A model generated the notes under the pieces. The model was not told the DNA's origin. It ran no database searches and worked only from the letters and a program-made list of their open reading frames with translations. From positions 134,977,001-135,041,000 of the forward strand of contig JASDFA010000010.1 in assembly GCA_035772735.1 (NCBI GenBank): 64,000 nt of DNA, written 5' to 3'. Source of the DNA: Datura wrightii. Lineage: Eukaryota > Streptophyta > Magnoliopsida > Solanales > Solanaceae. How positions within the stretch are numbered: the first letter of the stretch is position 1; each line of letters begins with the position of its first letter. This document shows positions 12,856 to 25,599 of the stretch, piece by piece. The position numbers and the translations under genes are program-made.

Positions 12856-13830
12856 CCCCCATCCTCATTCTTTTACTCTCACTTATACTTACTAAAAATC
12901 TCTCTTAGTAACATAAACTTTCCTTTTTAGCACCACAATTGTTGGGCAAGCTCCAAGCTTTAACTTTTGCACTTCTGTTCAAATTCTCAAATTGGTATCT
13001 GTCCATGAGCTCTTACATTGCTTTAGTCTTACTGATTGATTGAAAATGTGAATCATGTTGCATCTAGTATTTTCGATACTCTTGTTCCCCATTACCCATT
13101 TTTTTGTACTTTTTCATTGATTGAATATTTCTCAGTTGTGCGTATATTGGGGGTGGTGATAAAATGCTAAATATTGATATGGGTATCTTCTCTGGTAAAA
13201 TGCTTTATTTATGATGTGCTTTATATACTAGTTGGGGGTGAATCCTGAGTAACCCCATGTGCTTAGAATGCATGATTTACCCGATGATAGATAGTGTGAC
13301 GTCTTTCTTAAGGGTAAATTGTCATTTTTTTTATTGTGTTGCTTGAGCAAATAAAATCATAATATGAAATGAATGAGTGAGTCATGAATGTGATGAAGTT
13401 CTACTTAATTGAGTTTGGGGATGAAATTCACTTGACAATGTTGACCGATGAACCGTCAGTCAGGCCCGGCAAAATGTCAATTGAAATGCAGGTCAGGGTG
13501 CAAGGCTTCAAGCCATTTCCCAGACCCGCGTTTCACCGGTGCTTCTAAGTCAAGACCAGTGAAATGCTAGCGTGGCACCGAATGAGTGATTCTTTTATCC
13601 AGTCTTCTATAAAGAACCGGCGACTCATCGGCACCTCACAGGTCTCCATCTGCGTTTCGCCGGCGTTTAGTTGGTACTGCCAGTGATTAAATTCTGACCC
13701 TTCAATTTGTTTGACATCCAATATTTATAATTTATTTCTTAGTTTAGAATAGATGTTAATTTTTATTTTCCATTATGAGAAATACAAAAAGAAGTACTAT
13801 TTGTGTGGTACTAACACTGCTTTACAGATT

Positions 13831-15273
13831 ATGACTTCATCCAAACAATCCAGCAAGGAAAAAGCCCTAGCTACATCCAAAGGCAAGGGAAAAGGGAAAG
13901 CTAAGGCAACCTTAGCCCCTGCCAACACAAGAGAGCCATCATATCTTGTGTGTCTGACATGAAGGACCACTATGCTATTTGTAAAGGGCGCTCTATCACA
14001 GTTGAGAAGAGGTTCGATTTGACGGGGCTGAGGGGCTACTTTCGGAACATCATTACCCAGTTTGAGCACCGCAATGGCATGTATTTGCTGAGCCGCTGCT
14101 AGAGTACTACACCAACTTGGTGCTTGAGTTGTATTCTTTATACCAGGCACGGCAGGAGGCCATGAAGCTCGAAGGGATAGTTGATGTATTCACTTGCCTA
14201 CCTTCAGTCTGAATCAGGGGTGTGGAGGTTGATATCACCCCAGACGCCATCAATGCATTATTTTGGGATGATGAGATTGACCTAGGAACTAGGTACACCG
14301 AAAAAGTGGCCAACAAGGGAAATCAATCAGCTGGATAGCTCCGGTCATTGCCAGTGGCCAACCATTCTGGGCTTCCATAGGGGGTGAGATCTCCAGGAAG
14401 GATTTGAAGCTTGAGGCTAAATTGTGGCTTGATTTCATTTGTGGCTACATCATGCCCTTGAAGAATGATAAACGAGTCAATTTAGAGGTGGTTATTCTCA
14501 TTGCTTGCATTATAACTGGGGTACCTATAAACTTTGGGGAAATCGTGGCCATGCAAATGAAAAGAAAGGGAAGACAAGTTGGAACTTTAATTCCCTATTT
14601 TGTGCTCATATCCCAGCTTTGCCTTAGAGAAGAGTGCCACTATTCTCGGATGAATCCTTCAGCTCCACCACCGGTGTGATTATATTGACGGGAAGAGGGA
14701 CGCAGATCCCCCCTAGAGAAAGCGGAAGAGGATGAAAGCCTTCTAAGTCCATGAGGATTCCATTTCCCATGGTAGAGAGGAAACTCCCATTGCCCCCGAT
14801 CTCAATAGGCCACATCCTGAGGCATGGGGCCATGCTTCCAAAGAAGCACCTGTTAGAGGACCCTCACCCCCTCCCTCGTCTTCTCTCCCAAGGGCCTTCA
14901 TTATCTTGCAGAGATGACACATTCCCACGAGAGCCAACTCCAAAAATTGGCTAAAAGTCTCCCTGCTCTAATTGCCAAGACTGTGAAAAAGGAGATGAAA
15001 TATGTGTGTGATAGTTTGAGCAAGTTGTGCTCTCGAGTGAATGTTGTGGAGAGGGCTATCACATCTCTCTGGGATGAAGTGAAGGAATTGAGAAGTAGGG
15101 CACCAATGGAGATTTGCAACATGAATGCACTAGACATAGCCATGGTTTCCCTGTCTACAGCCCGAGGCCCCATAGATGACTTGTTCGATGGCTTAGGTGA
15201 TGAGGAGGAGGATTTGGGAGATGTTGTCCATGAAGCGAATGTTGCGGACAATGATGAAGATAATGATAAGTGA
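13831..15273 (+). pseudogene. T32 'putative plant transposon protein' ORF, degenerate (family 2)
   Basis: The start ATG at 13,831 follows an acceptor-like CTTTACAG by three bases and gives MTSSKQSSKEKALATSKGKG, a basic Ser/Lys-rich leader. Frameshifts and stops follow. Recognisable pieces are RGVEVDITPDAINALF near 14,220, KLWLDFICGYIMPLKN and INFGEIVAMQMKRKG (14,404-14,679), and a C-terminal coiled-coil with an acidic end (14,914-15,273, GDEEEDLGDVV). The VRG.EVD..P.AIN..F pattern and later helices match Pfam Transposase_32 as I remember it. That family sits downstream of integrase in Athila-like elements and its biochemical role is unknown. Confidence 0.7.
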
Positions 15274-17246
15274 CCACATCAGGGAGTTCTTACCCTCATT
15301 TATTTTTCATGCATACATTGGGGACAATGTATTGTTCTAGTTGGGTGTGGGATGAGTGTCTCTCTCTTGGTGTTATAATTATTATTATGTAAAATTCTTG
15401 TGCCCTTGTCGGGCTTGGTTTTTGTATTTGTTGCCCTTTTTGGGCTGATTTTAAAAAAAATTGTGATATGGTTGGTTGTTGAGCCTTTTCGAGCTCATTA
15501 TGAATGAAAAACAAAAATTGCTTGTAAATTGTTAGTGTCAATGATTGGGTCTTTGTCAAATTTCCAAATGTTTCATGATGACTCAAGTTTCAATTATCTC
15601 CTTTTATTTATAGTAGTTAATGAATAAACTCCTTTGGGTTTTCTTTATAACGGTTCTTTCTCGAGAAGCTATTTTTTTTTCTTTTCTTTCTTTTGTTGTC
15701 GAACCGGGTGGCATTTTCCAATAATGGATTGAGAAGAAACTTTATTAAGGGAAAATGTTGAGTTTAAGTTCTTTTGAGTCAATGCTTGAAATGGAATCCG
15801 AGAGATACCACCAGAAAAAGTTTCTCAAATGGCATGGCTATTGAAAAAAAATGAATTTGGAATTAAAAAAATAGGCATTTTAATAGAAGTTGAGTACACT
15901 TTTGTCATAAATTACACATTTTTTGTTTGGCTTCTTGATTATCATGTGATCTTATTTTATGACTCTTGATGTGGTGATGAAAATGGTGTGAAACCCTTAG
16001 ATGTGATGCTTTGTGGGAAAAGTTGTAATTTAATTCTCTTGCATGGACGATTGTCTAGAATTTGCCCCAAGTGTGACTCAAGGAGAAATTCTATATGTAG
16101 TTGTACTTGAAAGATGATTTTAGGCTTTCTTTTGGATAGCTACTTTACCCATATGACCTCCTTGAACATGAATCTTTATCAGTCAATGTTGAGCCTTTAA
16201 GCTTTTTCCTTGGAAACCATATTACAAGCCCAATCCCCTTTTTATAATCCCTCTTTGGCACCCATCCTCCCTAGTGCTAGTTGTGAGAAGAAATGCAAAA
16301 ATGATGCTCGAAATCCCAAAAGTATGGGAATAGAAAAAGGAAAAATGAGGCAAAAGCCTAAGTTTGGGGGTTGCAAGAAGGAAAATGGGAAAAACAATGT
16401 GAACTTCAATGTGAGGTCGCACCACATCATGAAAAGAATAATTAATTACTTGAGTGAAAAGAACTGAATTGTAAAAAAGTGTTGCCTCTTGCCTAAATAA
16501 GATGAAAGTGGTTCCTAAGGAGAGATAAGGAGGGCTCTTGTTTCAAAAGTGGAAATTATGTCAAGGAGAGATAAGATGAGGGTGCTCTAAGAAGAAAATG
16601 GAGCATGCAATAAGATTCACAAAAGGACATTAGAGAGGTTCTAGTCACTAGAACTAAAAAGTCATCATATTTTTACCGCCAACCTACATCATGACCTCCA
16701 AGTCCTAATTAATTTTAAGCGTAGCAACTCTACATTAGTGGCCAGTTACACAAAGGACAAGCCTATGGGTCAAGTTATGTGCATGAGAATTTCTTTGTGA
16801 GAGTGAGCGTATTTGTTTCATTCTATAATCCCTTGAGTGTGAATTGCTTGATAACTAAATGAGATTCTCTCTTGTTGTGAGTAGTATCAGCTCCTTGGGA
16901 GACATGCTTGCACATGCCAAAAGATATGACTGAGACAAGAGTGTGGTAAGCTTGAAGGAAAATCTTAAATGTGAATTTTTAATGACTTGAGATGATCTAT
17001 AAGCTTTCTGATACCATCAAGGCCCCTTTTTGAATGAAGAAATCAAATGTGAATCATGCCAAATTGATTGTGGTTATCTCTTGAAGCATTTGCATAAAGT
17101 GTTGAGTCTCCTCTTTTTCTTTGTATTGGTGAGTGATCTTTAGGTTGTCTATGTCGTAGTGGTCCCTTGTGCATAATCTCATATGAAATGCTTATTCCTA
17201 AGTTCAAATGTAAAGAATTGCATTACTTGAGGACAAGAAATGATTC
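15274..17246 (+). other. 3' untranslated region of the family 2 element
   Basis: AT-rich with no coding signal. It includes GGGGACAATGTATTG (about 15,320), common after T32 ORFs of this class. At 16,756-16,809 a block is conserved with the 42-64 kb family (GGACAAGCCTATGGGTCA, then TTCTTTGTGAGAGTGAGCG). Confidence 0.65.
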
Positions 17247-17259
17247 AAGTTTGGGGGTT
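17247..17259 (+). other. Polypurine tract
   Basis: AAGTTTGGGGGTT lies directly before the TG that starts the 3' LTR. The same kind of tract (AAGTGTGGGG) is found at the corresponding places of the 42-64 kb elements. Confidence 0.7.
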
Positions 17260-20200
17260 TGATGAGTTGGTAATTTACCAACTCATTAGGCTTTTAAACA
17301 TGAGCTTTTGCATAGTTTTCAAGTCATTTAAGAGGATTTTATTCTATTTCTCTTTAGTTTTTGCAAGTATTTAATTTAAGAAGAGAAAATAAGAACTTGG
17401 GAAAAAGCATAAAATCAAAGAAGAGGACTGAAGCTTGACCGGATGGAACTGGCGCTGGCGAAATGCCGGCTGGAACACAGAAGCTTACTGGACCAATATG
17501 GAATGAGCACCGGTAGAACGCAGGTCAGCACCTACGAACTTCCGGTGCCAGTGTCGATTGGACCCAGGTTCACTACCCTCGCACCTGCAACGCAGCGGCA
17601 TCCTACGGATAGGCACCGGTGGAACGCCGGTGACTCGCAAGTGGCACCGCCTGTAAGAAGGGAAAAATCATCTTAGTATAGAATTTTAGGAGCATTTTGA
17701 CCTATTTCTGTACATTTTTTAGAAAGTACCATAACATTCCTTCCAGATTTGTAGAGAGTAGAAAGTTTGAGAGAGATGGAATATTGAGTAGTTTTTTCTT
17801 CTTCTTTTTCAAGATAAACAACCTTCATTAAAGACAATTGTGAGCTTGAATTTAACTATTGATGATGAATGTCATGATTTTAATTGTTTAATATTGTATT
17901 TCTCATCAATGAGTAGCTAAATCTCTTTGCAAGGGATGTGTGCATGAATTGGGATTAAATTGGATTGGGTGTTGTTATATTAATCTTAGAGTTACTCATT
18001 TAATATAAATCTGTTGTTTTCTCCGAATTTATAATTAAATTACTCATAGTTGCAAATGAGGGTGATAATTACTTACTCTATTTTTGCTTAAAAGGGGAAA
18101 TTGAGTATGATGAGAAAGCAGTGGTGGGTTATAATACCCCGAGAATCCTAAGATCATACATGAGAGTTGAAATGGAGAAAACAAAATTTTTTGCACCAGG
18201 TTACAGGAGGAGGAGTCCAGTGACCCGTGAGGCGCACGAGTCGTGAAGTGACTCGTAGGGAGGAGGGAGGACTTGGTTGAATTTTAGGATTTAGGGGTGA
18301 CCACGGGTTTGACCACGAGTCGTGGCACCATGATTCATTGTGTTAGCCGTGGTCAAGATTTGGTTGAAGGTTGAAGAATGTTGGGCAATGTTGGTCACGA
18401 TTTGGTCACCACGAGTCGTTTGGTGCACCACGAGTCGTGGTGTCCCTCATGGTGACCCTCAGAAGGAAAGATTTCAGTGCTGGCGACGAGTTCAGACCAT
18501 GAGTTGTGGTCAGTGGCGACAATTCGTCCAGTCCCTCGTTAGGACTAGCAGTGAGCATTTTCCTGCAAATTTATTAAGGGCTTTTCCGTAATTCCTAAGA
18601 CCTATACTACGTAGTTTTAAGCTCATAAAAGTGTGATTTCAGAGGGGTAAGTTCATCTAGGCTTATTCTCTTCCATGCATGCAAGTCTAAGCTCCTAAGG
18701 GTGATCAAGCTTAGATTCATCAAGTTCTTCCCCAAATTCCATTGGGCTTTCAAGAGGGTTTGTGAAATCAGATTTCTCCAGGTATGTAAGGTTATGAACG
18801 GGTGTATTCATCCACACCCATGCCCAATCCTTCTTCAATTTCATGAAAATTCTAGTTGATGAATCTATGGGGTTTTAACCCAACATGTGAATTCTCTAAG
18901 TATAAATCATGGGTATGATCTATACATGTTTCAAATGTTTAATTATGATTCATGGGAATATTTTACAATGTTTTCGACTACAAATTATATTTTCAAGTTT
19001 TTCTAAATAAGATGCCCATCCATGGAAATTCATGAAAAGATGGGATTATGATCTATGCTTCTAGTTGTGATGAAATGTTCATGATGATAGAATGATTTTC
19101 AAATTACCCATGTCTATGTTCATTTTTTCAAATGATCTAGTCTATGTCAAGCATGTTTAAGTATTGGGCAAGCCCATTGATCAATTATGTTTCATGATTT
19201 ATCTAAATTTCATGTTATTAGCTTACCGCATGGATTTTGGAGTCTATAATCCCACTGTCTTCATCTTGTGGTATGGTTTGGGCCCAAGGCTCCTCATGTT
19301 ATGATTTCAAATTATGCAGGTATATTATGAGTCAGCTTCATTACTAGATGGTTTAGCTTCGTTGAAAAATGATGGAGAGCGTATGCATATTTTTGGGAGT
19401 ATTTGTCTAGCACCGAGTAGGCTAAGGGTCAGTCAACCCTATGCCTCAGAACTATGTGCCAACATAGGTATGTTCATATTATTGAGACCTCCCTTGTGAG
19501 TTTTCCCTGCCCCCAAGGGGCCTTCAACTTGATATCGATATTATGGTAGCATCCCCAGCCCTGGCAAGACTTTGGATGGCTCTGCCCACTTAAGTGTAAT
19601 AGTCAGGACCATGTAAGCTCTATCGTGGTAATGTCGGTTATATGATGAGACTCCCATTGTTCCTCATGATTTCAGTTATACATGTTCATCAGTCATATTA
19701 TTATGTTTCCAATAGGTTTGACCCAATGTTCAATTTTACTTATGATTATCAGTTTTCAGCTTTTGGTCATTCGATTCAGTTATGATATTCAGTTATGTTA
19801 AATCATGATTTCAGATAATAGTATGCAAGCCCTACTCTCAGACTCTTGTGATGAAATGTTATACGTTATGCATGATCTCTGATTTTACTTACTTAGCGGG
19901 TTTTACTTACCTTGCATACTTGGTACATTCGACGTACTGACCGCATACTCTATGTTGTATCATTTCATGATACAGGCTCGGATATTCAGGCTCAGTCCCG
20001 CCATTAGCCGACTCTCAGTGTTAGTATCTCCCAGTCTTAGTTGGTGAGTCCTCATCTCCCTGAGGGCCCTTTATCAGTTGTATTTCGTATATTCAGATTC
20101 AGACTATAGTGAGTTAGTTGGGCGTTTTGTCCCATCAACTCGTCAGCAGTAGAGGCTTATCAGACATAGCATGTATTCAGTTCCAGCCTTGTGTTATGTA

Positions 20201-20883
20201 TTTAGATGTTATGATATTTTTAAACTTTCACTATATTATATATGTTAGACCTCCACTTGATTATATTGAATTTAGATGTCATGTTAATGCCATGGGTCGG
20301 CTTGGAGCCTCTCGGGGTTCCTTGTCCGTGTATCGATCCGGGCCTATGTTCGGGTCGTGACATGGGTAATTGGGTTTTGATTGTGTGGGGTAGGCTAGAG
20401 ATAGCTAAAACCCATAATCATTCACCCATGATAGATTTGAGGCTAGAAATAGCTCAAATCTGACCCAAGTCTTAATGGTTATATTGTTTGGGACCTTGGG
20501 GTTTGAAAAAACCTGAGGCAAAAGGCATCTTTGTGGTTGAAAAACATCAGGTGCCACCTCGTCCATGGCTATTTATATTTATGAGTAATAATTTGATTAT
20601 CTAGTCAATTCCAATCCAATTGACACCCCATTCAAAATCATACCCCTAGCTCTAGCTCACTTTTGTTTATTCAAGTTGGTTATCTTGTTGATAGATCAAT
20701 AGTTGTGTTTACATTTTAATTGTACTCCTTTGAACCCCCAAATTTTTATTTGTTTGTTTTCAATACAATGATTCTTTTTAGTTTGACTTGATAGACAACT
20801 TTTGTGTCATCTAAGTACTACTCCCTGTGGGATTCAACCCTGACACTCATCAGGTAAATTTGTTTTGTTAACGACCGTTTACA
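17260..20883 (+). repeat. 3' LTR of the Athila-like family 2 element, interrupted
   Basis: It starts TGATGAGTTGG after the polypurine tract and ends near AACGACCGTTTACA, after the phrase ACTCCCTGTGGGATTCAACC that marks LTR ends of this class. Without the inserted solo LTR and one TGGGT it is about 1.39 kb. A GC-rich block with ACCGGTGGAACGCCGGTG-like units lies at 17,440-17,650. Confidence 0.7.
18130..20362 (+). repeat. Solo Tekay/Del-like LTR with target duplication TGGGT
   Basis: A 2,233-bp LTR starting TATAATACCCC and ending GGGTCGTGACA is flanked by TGGGT at 18,125-18,129 and 20,363-20,367. No internal sequence remains, so it arose by LTR-LTR recombination. It carries a cluster of CACGAGTCGTGG-like near-palindromes at 18,210-18,560. 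Confidence 0.8.
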
Positions 20884-20905
20884 CTCTCTCTTTACAAGGA
20901 GTGAA

Positions 20906-21928
20906 TTTGGATGTTATCGGTGTCTAGAAACAAATAGGCTAGGGGTGCAAACAAACCCTGAGCCTCATAACTACGTGCCACTGTAGGTGTATATATATTC
21001 ATGTATGAGGCCTCAGCAGAGAGTGTTTCCCGAGTCCGACGAGGCTCACAAGTGATATCAAGCCTTATCATTCTTTGTCCTAGCAAGGCTTAAGACGGCT
21101 CTGCCCACTTGAGCGAGATAGCTTGGGCTTCTTGTATGTTCTATCATGATGGTGTCGATTAAGACGAAGCCTCCCATTGTTCCTCATATTTTCAGATACT
21201 GATGTTCATGTCATATGATATTATGTTTTATGATATATTTGACCCATTGATCAGTTTTTGAGTTTTCACTTATGTTTTCAAATATACCACGCTATATGAG
21301 TTCTATTTCTAAATCTTGGGTCATTATGTTCAGCTTATGATGAATAGCTTACGATTATGTATACTTTAGATATATGGGTTTTAGCATGTTGCCCTTACTC
21401 TCATGATCTCTTTTGATTTATATTCATGATTTCATACTATCGTTTTACTCGCATGTTTACTTTCTCTACATACTCAGTACATTCAAAGTATTGACCACAT
21501 ACTCTATGTTATATCATTTCATGATATAGGTTCGGGTGATCCTTCTCAGCCCCCTGCTAGCTCGCCCTGATTAGTCCAGCTCTTTCCCAGACATGGTGAG
21601 TCCTCATCTTCTGAGGACATTTATTAGTTTAAAGTTTATGTCTATGTCTTGTAGTTTCAGACTTAGCGAGCTAGTTGGGGGTGTCGTCCCATCAGCTCAT
21701 CTTATGTATAGAGGCTTCTAGACAATTAAGTACTAGATGGTTCAGCATGATGACTTTTCATACTTGTTCATGCTTTATATCATTTAGATTTTCACTTATA
21801 TTATGTTTATGCTTTAATTTCGCTTAGCTATGCACAAATCATGTTATGTATGTCTCATGGGTTGTCTTGGAGCTATTCGTGGTTTTAGGTCCCGTGTCTC
21901 GATTCGAGGTCCCAGCTCGGGTCATGAC
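20906..21928 (+). repeat. Tekay/Del-like LTR fragment, 5' truncated
   Basis: It is collinear with about 19,391-20,362 of the solo LTR: the AGGCTAGGGGTGCAA region, TACTCAGTACATTCAAAGTA, GGTGAGTCCTCATC and the end GGGTCATGACA at 21,928. At its right end it abuts gag sequence of the opposite orientation. Confidence 0.75.
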
Positions 21929-22510
21929 ATCAACCACCATTTCTAGAGCATACCTAGACACTTAGGTGAATTTTAGGACATACTCCTTCACTGACATGGA
22001 GTTCTACTTTAAGTTATTGAACTTTTCAGCCTTCCCCTCCCTCAACTCATGAGGAAAGAACTTATCTAGAAAGGTTGTGATGAACTCATCCCAATCAACT
22101 AAAGTTGTACCTTCCCAACGACCTTTCTTCCACTACTTATACCATAGATGTGCTACCTCCTTTAGCTGGCAAGATGCCAAGTCTGTACTTTCCTCTCCAC
22201 TGATATCTATGATCTAAGTGATCTTTTAGACCTCATCAATGAAGTCATGTGGATCCTCATCCACCTTCGAACTATGAAACTCTAGTGGGTTTATCCTGGT
22301 GAAGTCTCGTGCCTTTGTAGATGTCGTATTTTTGCTAGGATTCGTGGGTGCAATAGCCTACTGGTTGACCTGAGCAGTCATGGCTTATGGTAACATCTAA
22401 AGGCAGCTCTAAACTATGTATTGGCGACCTGATCATTCACAGGTTCTGCAGGAGCTGGTGGTGCTGGCTGATTCCAGTTTCTACGTCCGTTGGCTCTTCT
22501 GGGAGGCATT
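21929..22510 (-). pseudogene. Gag N-terminal remnant of a Tekay/Del-like element
   Basis: The minus-strand ATG at 22,510-22,508 begins MPPRRANGRRNWNQPAPP, the family's usual gag start. Degraded capsid sequence with many stops follows to 21,929. It resembles 2,620-3,200 of copy A. Everything downstream (protease, RT and so on) is gone. Confidence 0.75.
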
Positions 22511-22706
22511 TTCTATAAGAACGTAGAGCGCGAGTTATAAGGATAAGTAGATTTGGACTCTATCTCATGATATTGAACATGAAATAAGGGAAGTTTTCTA
22601 AACAATGTTCCGCAGCCTCTTCCTCATAAGTGTTGCACGCTTCACACCCATAAAAAAAGACTCTATTTAACGTGGCTTTCAGAAACCCTAGGATACTCCT
22701 AAACCT

Positions 22707-22721
22707 GATGCTCTGATACCA
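22707..22721 (-). other. Primer-binding site (initiator Met tRNA type)
   Basis: The minus strand reads TGGTATCAGAGCATC, a good match to the initiator-Met primer complement, four bases from the LTR edge at 22,726. A 5' leader of about 200 nt separates it from the gag ATG. Confidence 0.8.
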
Positions 22722-22725
22722 AGTT

Positions 22726-24827
22726 TGTCACACCTCGAGTCTAGATCCTGAATGCGACATGGGACTTAGAACCATAAGTGGCCCCAATCAAACCCATGAC
22801 ACTAGCATAACACTATCATACATTGAAATAACTGAGCGGAAGCTAAACTGAATTTAATCATATAATGAAAATAGTTAGAGTACATTAATAAGTATTATAA
22901 AATGGAAACAAATCTGAGAACTAACAAGCTGAATATCTAACTATGTCTGAAAGCCTCTAAACTGACAAGCTGAAGGGGTAGGTTCCCAACTAGCTCTAAG
23001 TACTGAAATTGAAAGAAAATAAAAAACAACATAATGACTTCCGTCCTCGAATGATGAGGACTCAACAACAGATAGCTGACTGAGTGAGCACTGGAATGTG
23101 TCGAGCTGCGGGACTGACTTTGAGTGCCTAAACCTATATCATGAGACGATATAGTATAAAAGTATGCGGTGAGTACTTTGAATGTATTGAGTATATGGGC
23201 TAAGTAAAACATGTGAGAAAGGGGAATCATGCTGAAAATCGAAATCATGCATTAGTAGTAAAATATATGGGGATTACATACTAAAATACAATAACCCAAA
23301 GTTTTAAAACTTAGGTATGGAGCGGAATATGTCTAAAGCCATAACATAAGTTTATATACTGAAACTACCGGCCATGTATACATACTGTAAGGAATATGTA
23401 TAGTAAAACTCATGACTATGATTGTGGAGTGGGAGATTCTCATAAATAATATACTCCAAGTGAGCATCATGGAGCCCAACCTATAACCCTGGTTGGGAGG
23501 GTGTCCATACCTTTCCAAGGGTAAGAACCATGAAGGCATGAATTCACTCATGATCCCATTCAGACAAGGGAAACACTCTCAACTGCGAGGACTCCTTTTA
23601 TCTATGGTGGTACATAGTTCTAGGCTTGGTTATCTAAACATATATTTGCTTGATGTTAAATACTACTCCCAAAATCATACATTGGTGCTAACAATTATAT
23701 CTAAAATCTGATAGGTTTGCATAAACTAGTTTTTAAATCATGTTTAGTATTGAATTTCTGAACAAATCATGCAACTGATTTGATACTGAAGCCATGATAT
23801 CATAATACTGAAAATCCTTTGAAAATATACTTATTTTGAGCCAATCATGCTAAGTTTTGGGTATAAATATACATAAGATTTTTTCAAAGAATTCAACCCA
23901 GTATAATTGTATAATGCATATAAGAATCATGAGAGAAACATATCACAAGAGAATTTAGAGTCTTAGCATAAAAGAGTTTTAGCCCTACAAATCATGAATT
24001 CATATAATCATACTAAATTATTATTTAAGACTTGAGTGTTGGGCCTAAGGGTGAAAAGAAATACTCATAAACCCACATACCTAGAATGAAGAGTTTCTGC
24101 CTACTGCTTAAGAGCCCAAGAATTTGAGAAGAGAACCCTAGGTGTTATTGAGAGCTTGAGAGGTGGAATTTCCTTGAATGATTGCTGTTATGAGAAGGGA
24201 TGGGGAAAGAGTCTATTAAAACCCCTTAATACCATCGAATACGACCTGACTTAGGAGTTAAAAGCATAAGAAGTTACAAAACTACCCCTGAAAAATCATA
24301 TTGGATAATTATCGTCCAATCCCGACAGGTCATACCACGAGTATTTGAATAAACCCACGGCTCATGATGTCCACTTGTGGTCACTGAAGCCAACTTGAAC
24401 ACTTTTTTAACTTCACCTCACGACTCATCAGGATCCGGCCTTTGATACCATAGGTCGTGCTTTGACTCGTGGTTACTGAAATAATTTGGAACATTTTCTG
24501 AATCTCATACCATGACCAGACAGAACAGGTCATCCTATAGTACCGCAACTCGTGGTCCCTGGGAGGAAAAATGCGAAGTTGCGGAACTTTGGCTAGATAG
24601 ATGATCCATTTGATGAGTCGTTATGTCATCCTACAACTCGTCACTTGAGTCGTGGTGACTAGAGCCAAGGGGGCCTTGGTACTTTCGCCTACCACGAGTT
24701 ATCTCACGACTCGTGGTATCACACCATGATTCATGGTGTGAGTCATTTTGCAGAAATTTTTAATTTTTCTGCTAATTTTCTACTCCAAGTCTAGGGTATG
24801 ATCTTAGAAAATTTTGGGGTGTTAACT
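22726..24827 (-). repeat. Tekay/Del-like LTR (minus orientation)
   Basis: About 2.1 kb, starting on the plus strand at TGTCACACCTCGAG next to the primer-binding site and ending near TTTTGGGGTGTTAACT. The complement of that end matches the start of the solo LTR at 18,130 (CCTAAGATCATAC). Degenerate CACGA.TCGTGG units cluster at 24,320-24,745. The exact right edge is uncertain by a few bases. Confidence 0.75.
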
Positions 24828-24828
24828 A

Positions 24829-25430
24829 GATGACCAAAGCAGTCTGCCAGCTTTTGGATCATTAGCACTCTATCAAATCTTTTAAAAATACAGTCTTCAT
24901 TTGATATGCCACTCCACCAAGTATATGGACTGCCTCTGTAATTTACTTCTATAAGTTCGCAGGAATTTATACAGAAGGCAAAGTCTTTAATCTTACCAGG
25001 TAATATAGGTAGAAACCCTTGTTTTTCTTCTTTATTCAAAATCACATTGAAGTCCCCACCTATAATTCATGGAATGTCCTGGTTGTGGGATAGTACATAT
25101 AAGTCATCCCATAGACCTAGTCTGTCTCTAGCATCACATTTAGCATAAAACATAGTGCACATGACAGGATCCCTCCTTGTAGCAAAGTGTAATGTGATAG
25201 TAATCTGTTGTGAAGAATCATCAAACACTTCCACCGGTGTACCTTCCATTACAAAAAACCAAATCTTATCATTCTCATTATAGTTAGCATATGTCATACC
25301 TAGCTTCCTGTTATATTTTTGTATGTGTCATGATTGATGAAATGGCTCTATTAGAGTAATCAAATTAAATTTATGATGTCTATTTAACATTTGTAGTCTG
25401 TAAAAAGCTTGTTTGGAGTCTTTACTCTAT
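24829..25430 (-). pseudogene. LINE endonuclease domain, partial
   Basis: In order on the minus strand: a degraded start near 25,400, GMTYANYNENDKIWFFVMEG, FYAKCDARDRLGLWDDLY, then IIGGDFNVILNKEE with the GGDFN catalytic loop, then NYRGSPYTWWSGI and IFKRFDRVL. A TGA interrupts just before IIGGDFN (about 25,064). In a live LINE this domain nicks target DNA to prime reverse transcription. Confidence 0.82.
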
Positions 25431-25599
25431 GTGGTTGATCTTGTCTGTTGTTCCTTTTCCATATTTTATGGTTGATCTTGTTGTTTTTTAATCTTTGTGT
25501 TCTCAAGTGCAAAGAACTTATTTTGTTTCTTAATTGAAACTTCTTTACTTACTTGTTTCCCTATCCCTATTGCGTCATAATGAAGGCCTTTATGACCAT

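Larger units (their letters stand above)
10587..20883 (+). mobile_element. Internally deleted Athila-like LTR retrotransposon (family 2)
   Basis: In plus orientation the order is degenerate gag-protease (to 12,134), a spacer with GC-rich repeats and a TATA box, a degenerate T32 ORF (13,831-15,273), a 2-kb 3' untranslated region, polypurine tract (17,247-17,259) and 3' LTR (17,260-20,883, interrupted). RT, RNase H and integrase are wholly absent: the protease frame ends about 20 nt before the motif that normally follows the end of pol. The 5' LTR and most of gag are also missing, cut at the solo LTR end at 10,586. Confidence 0.75.
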
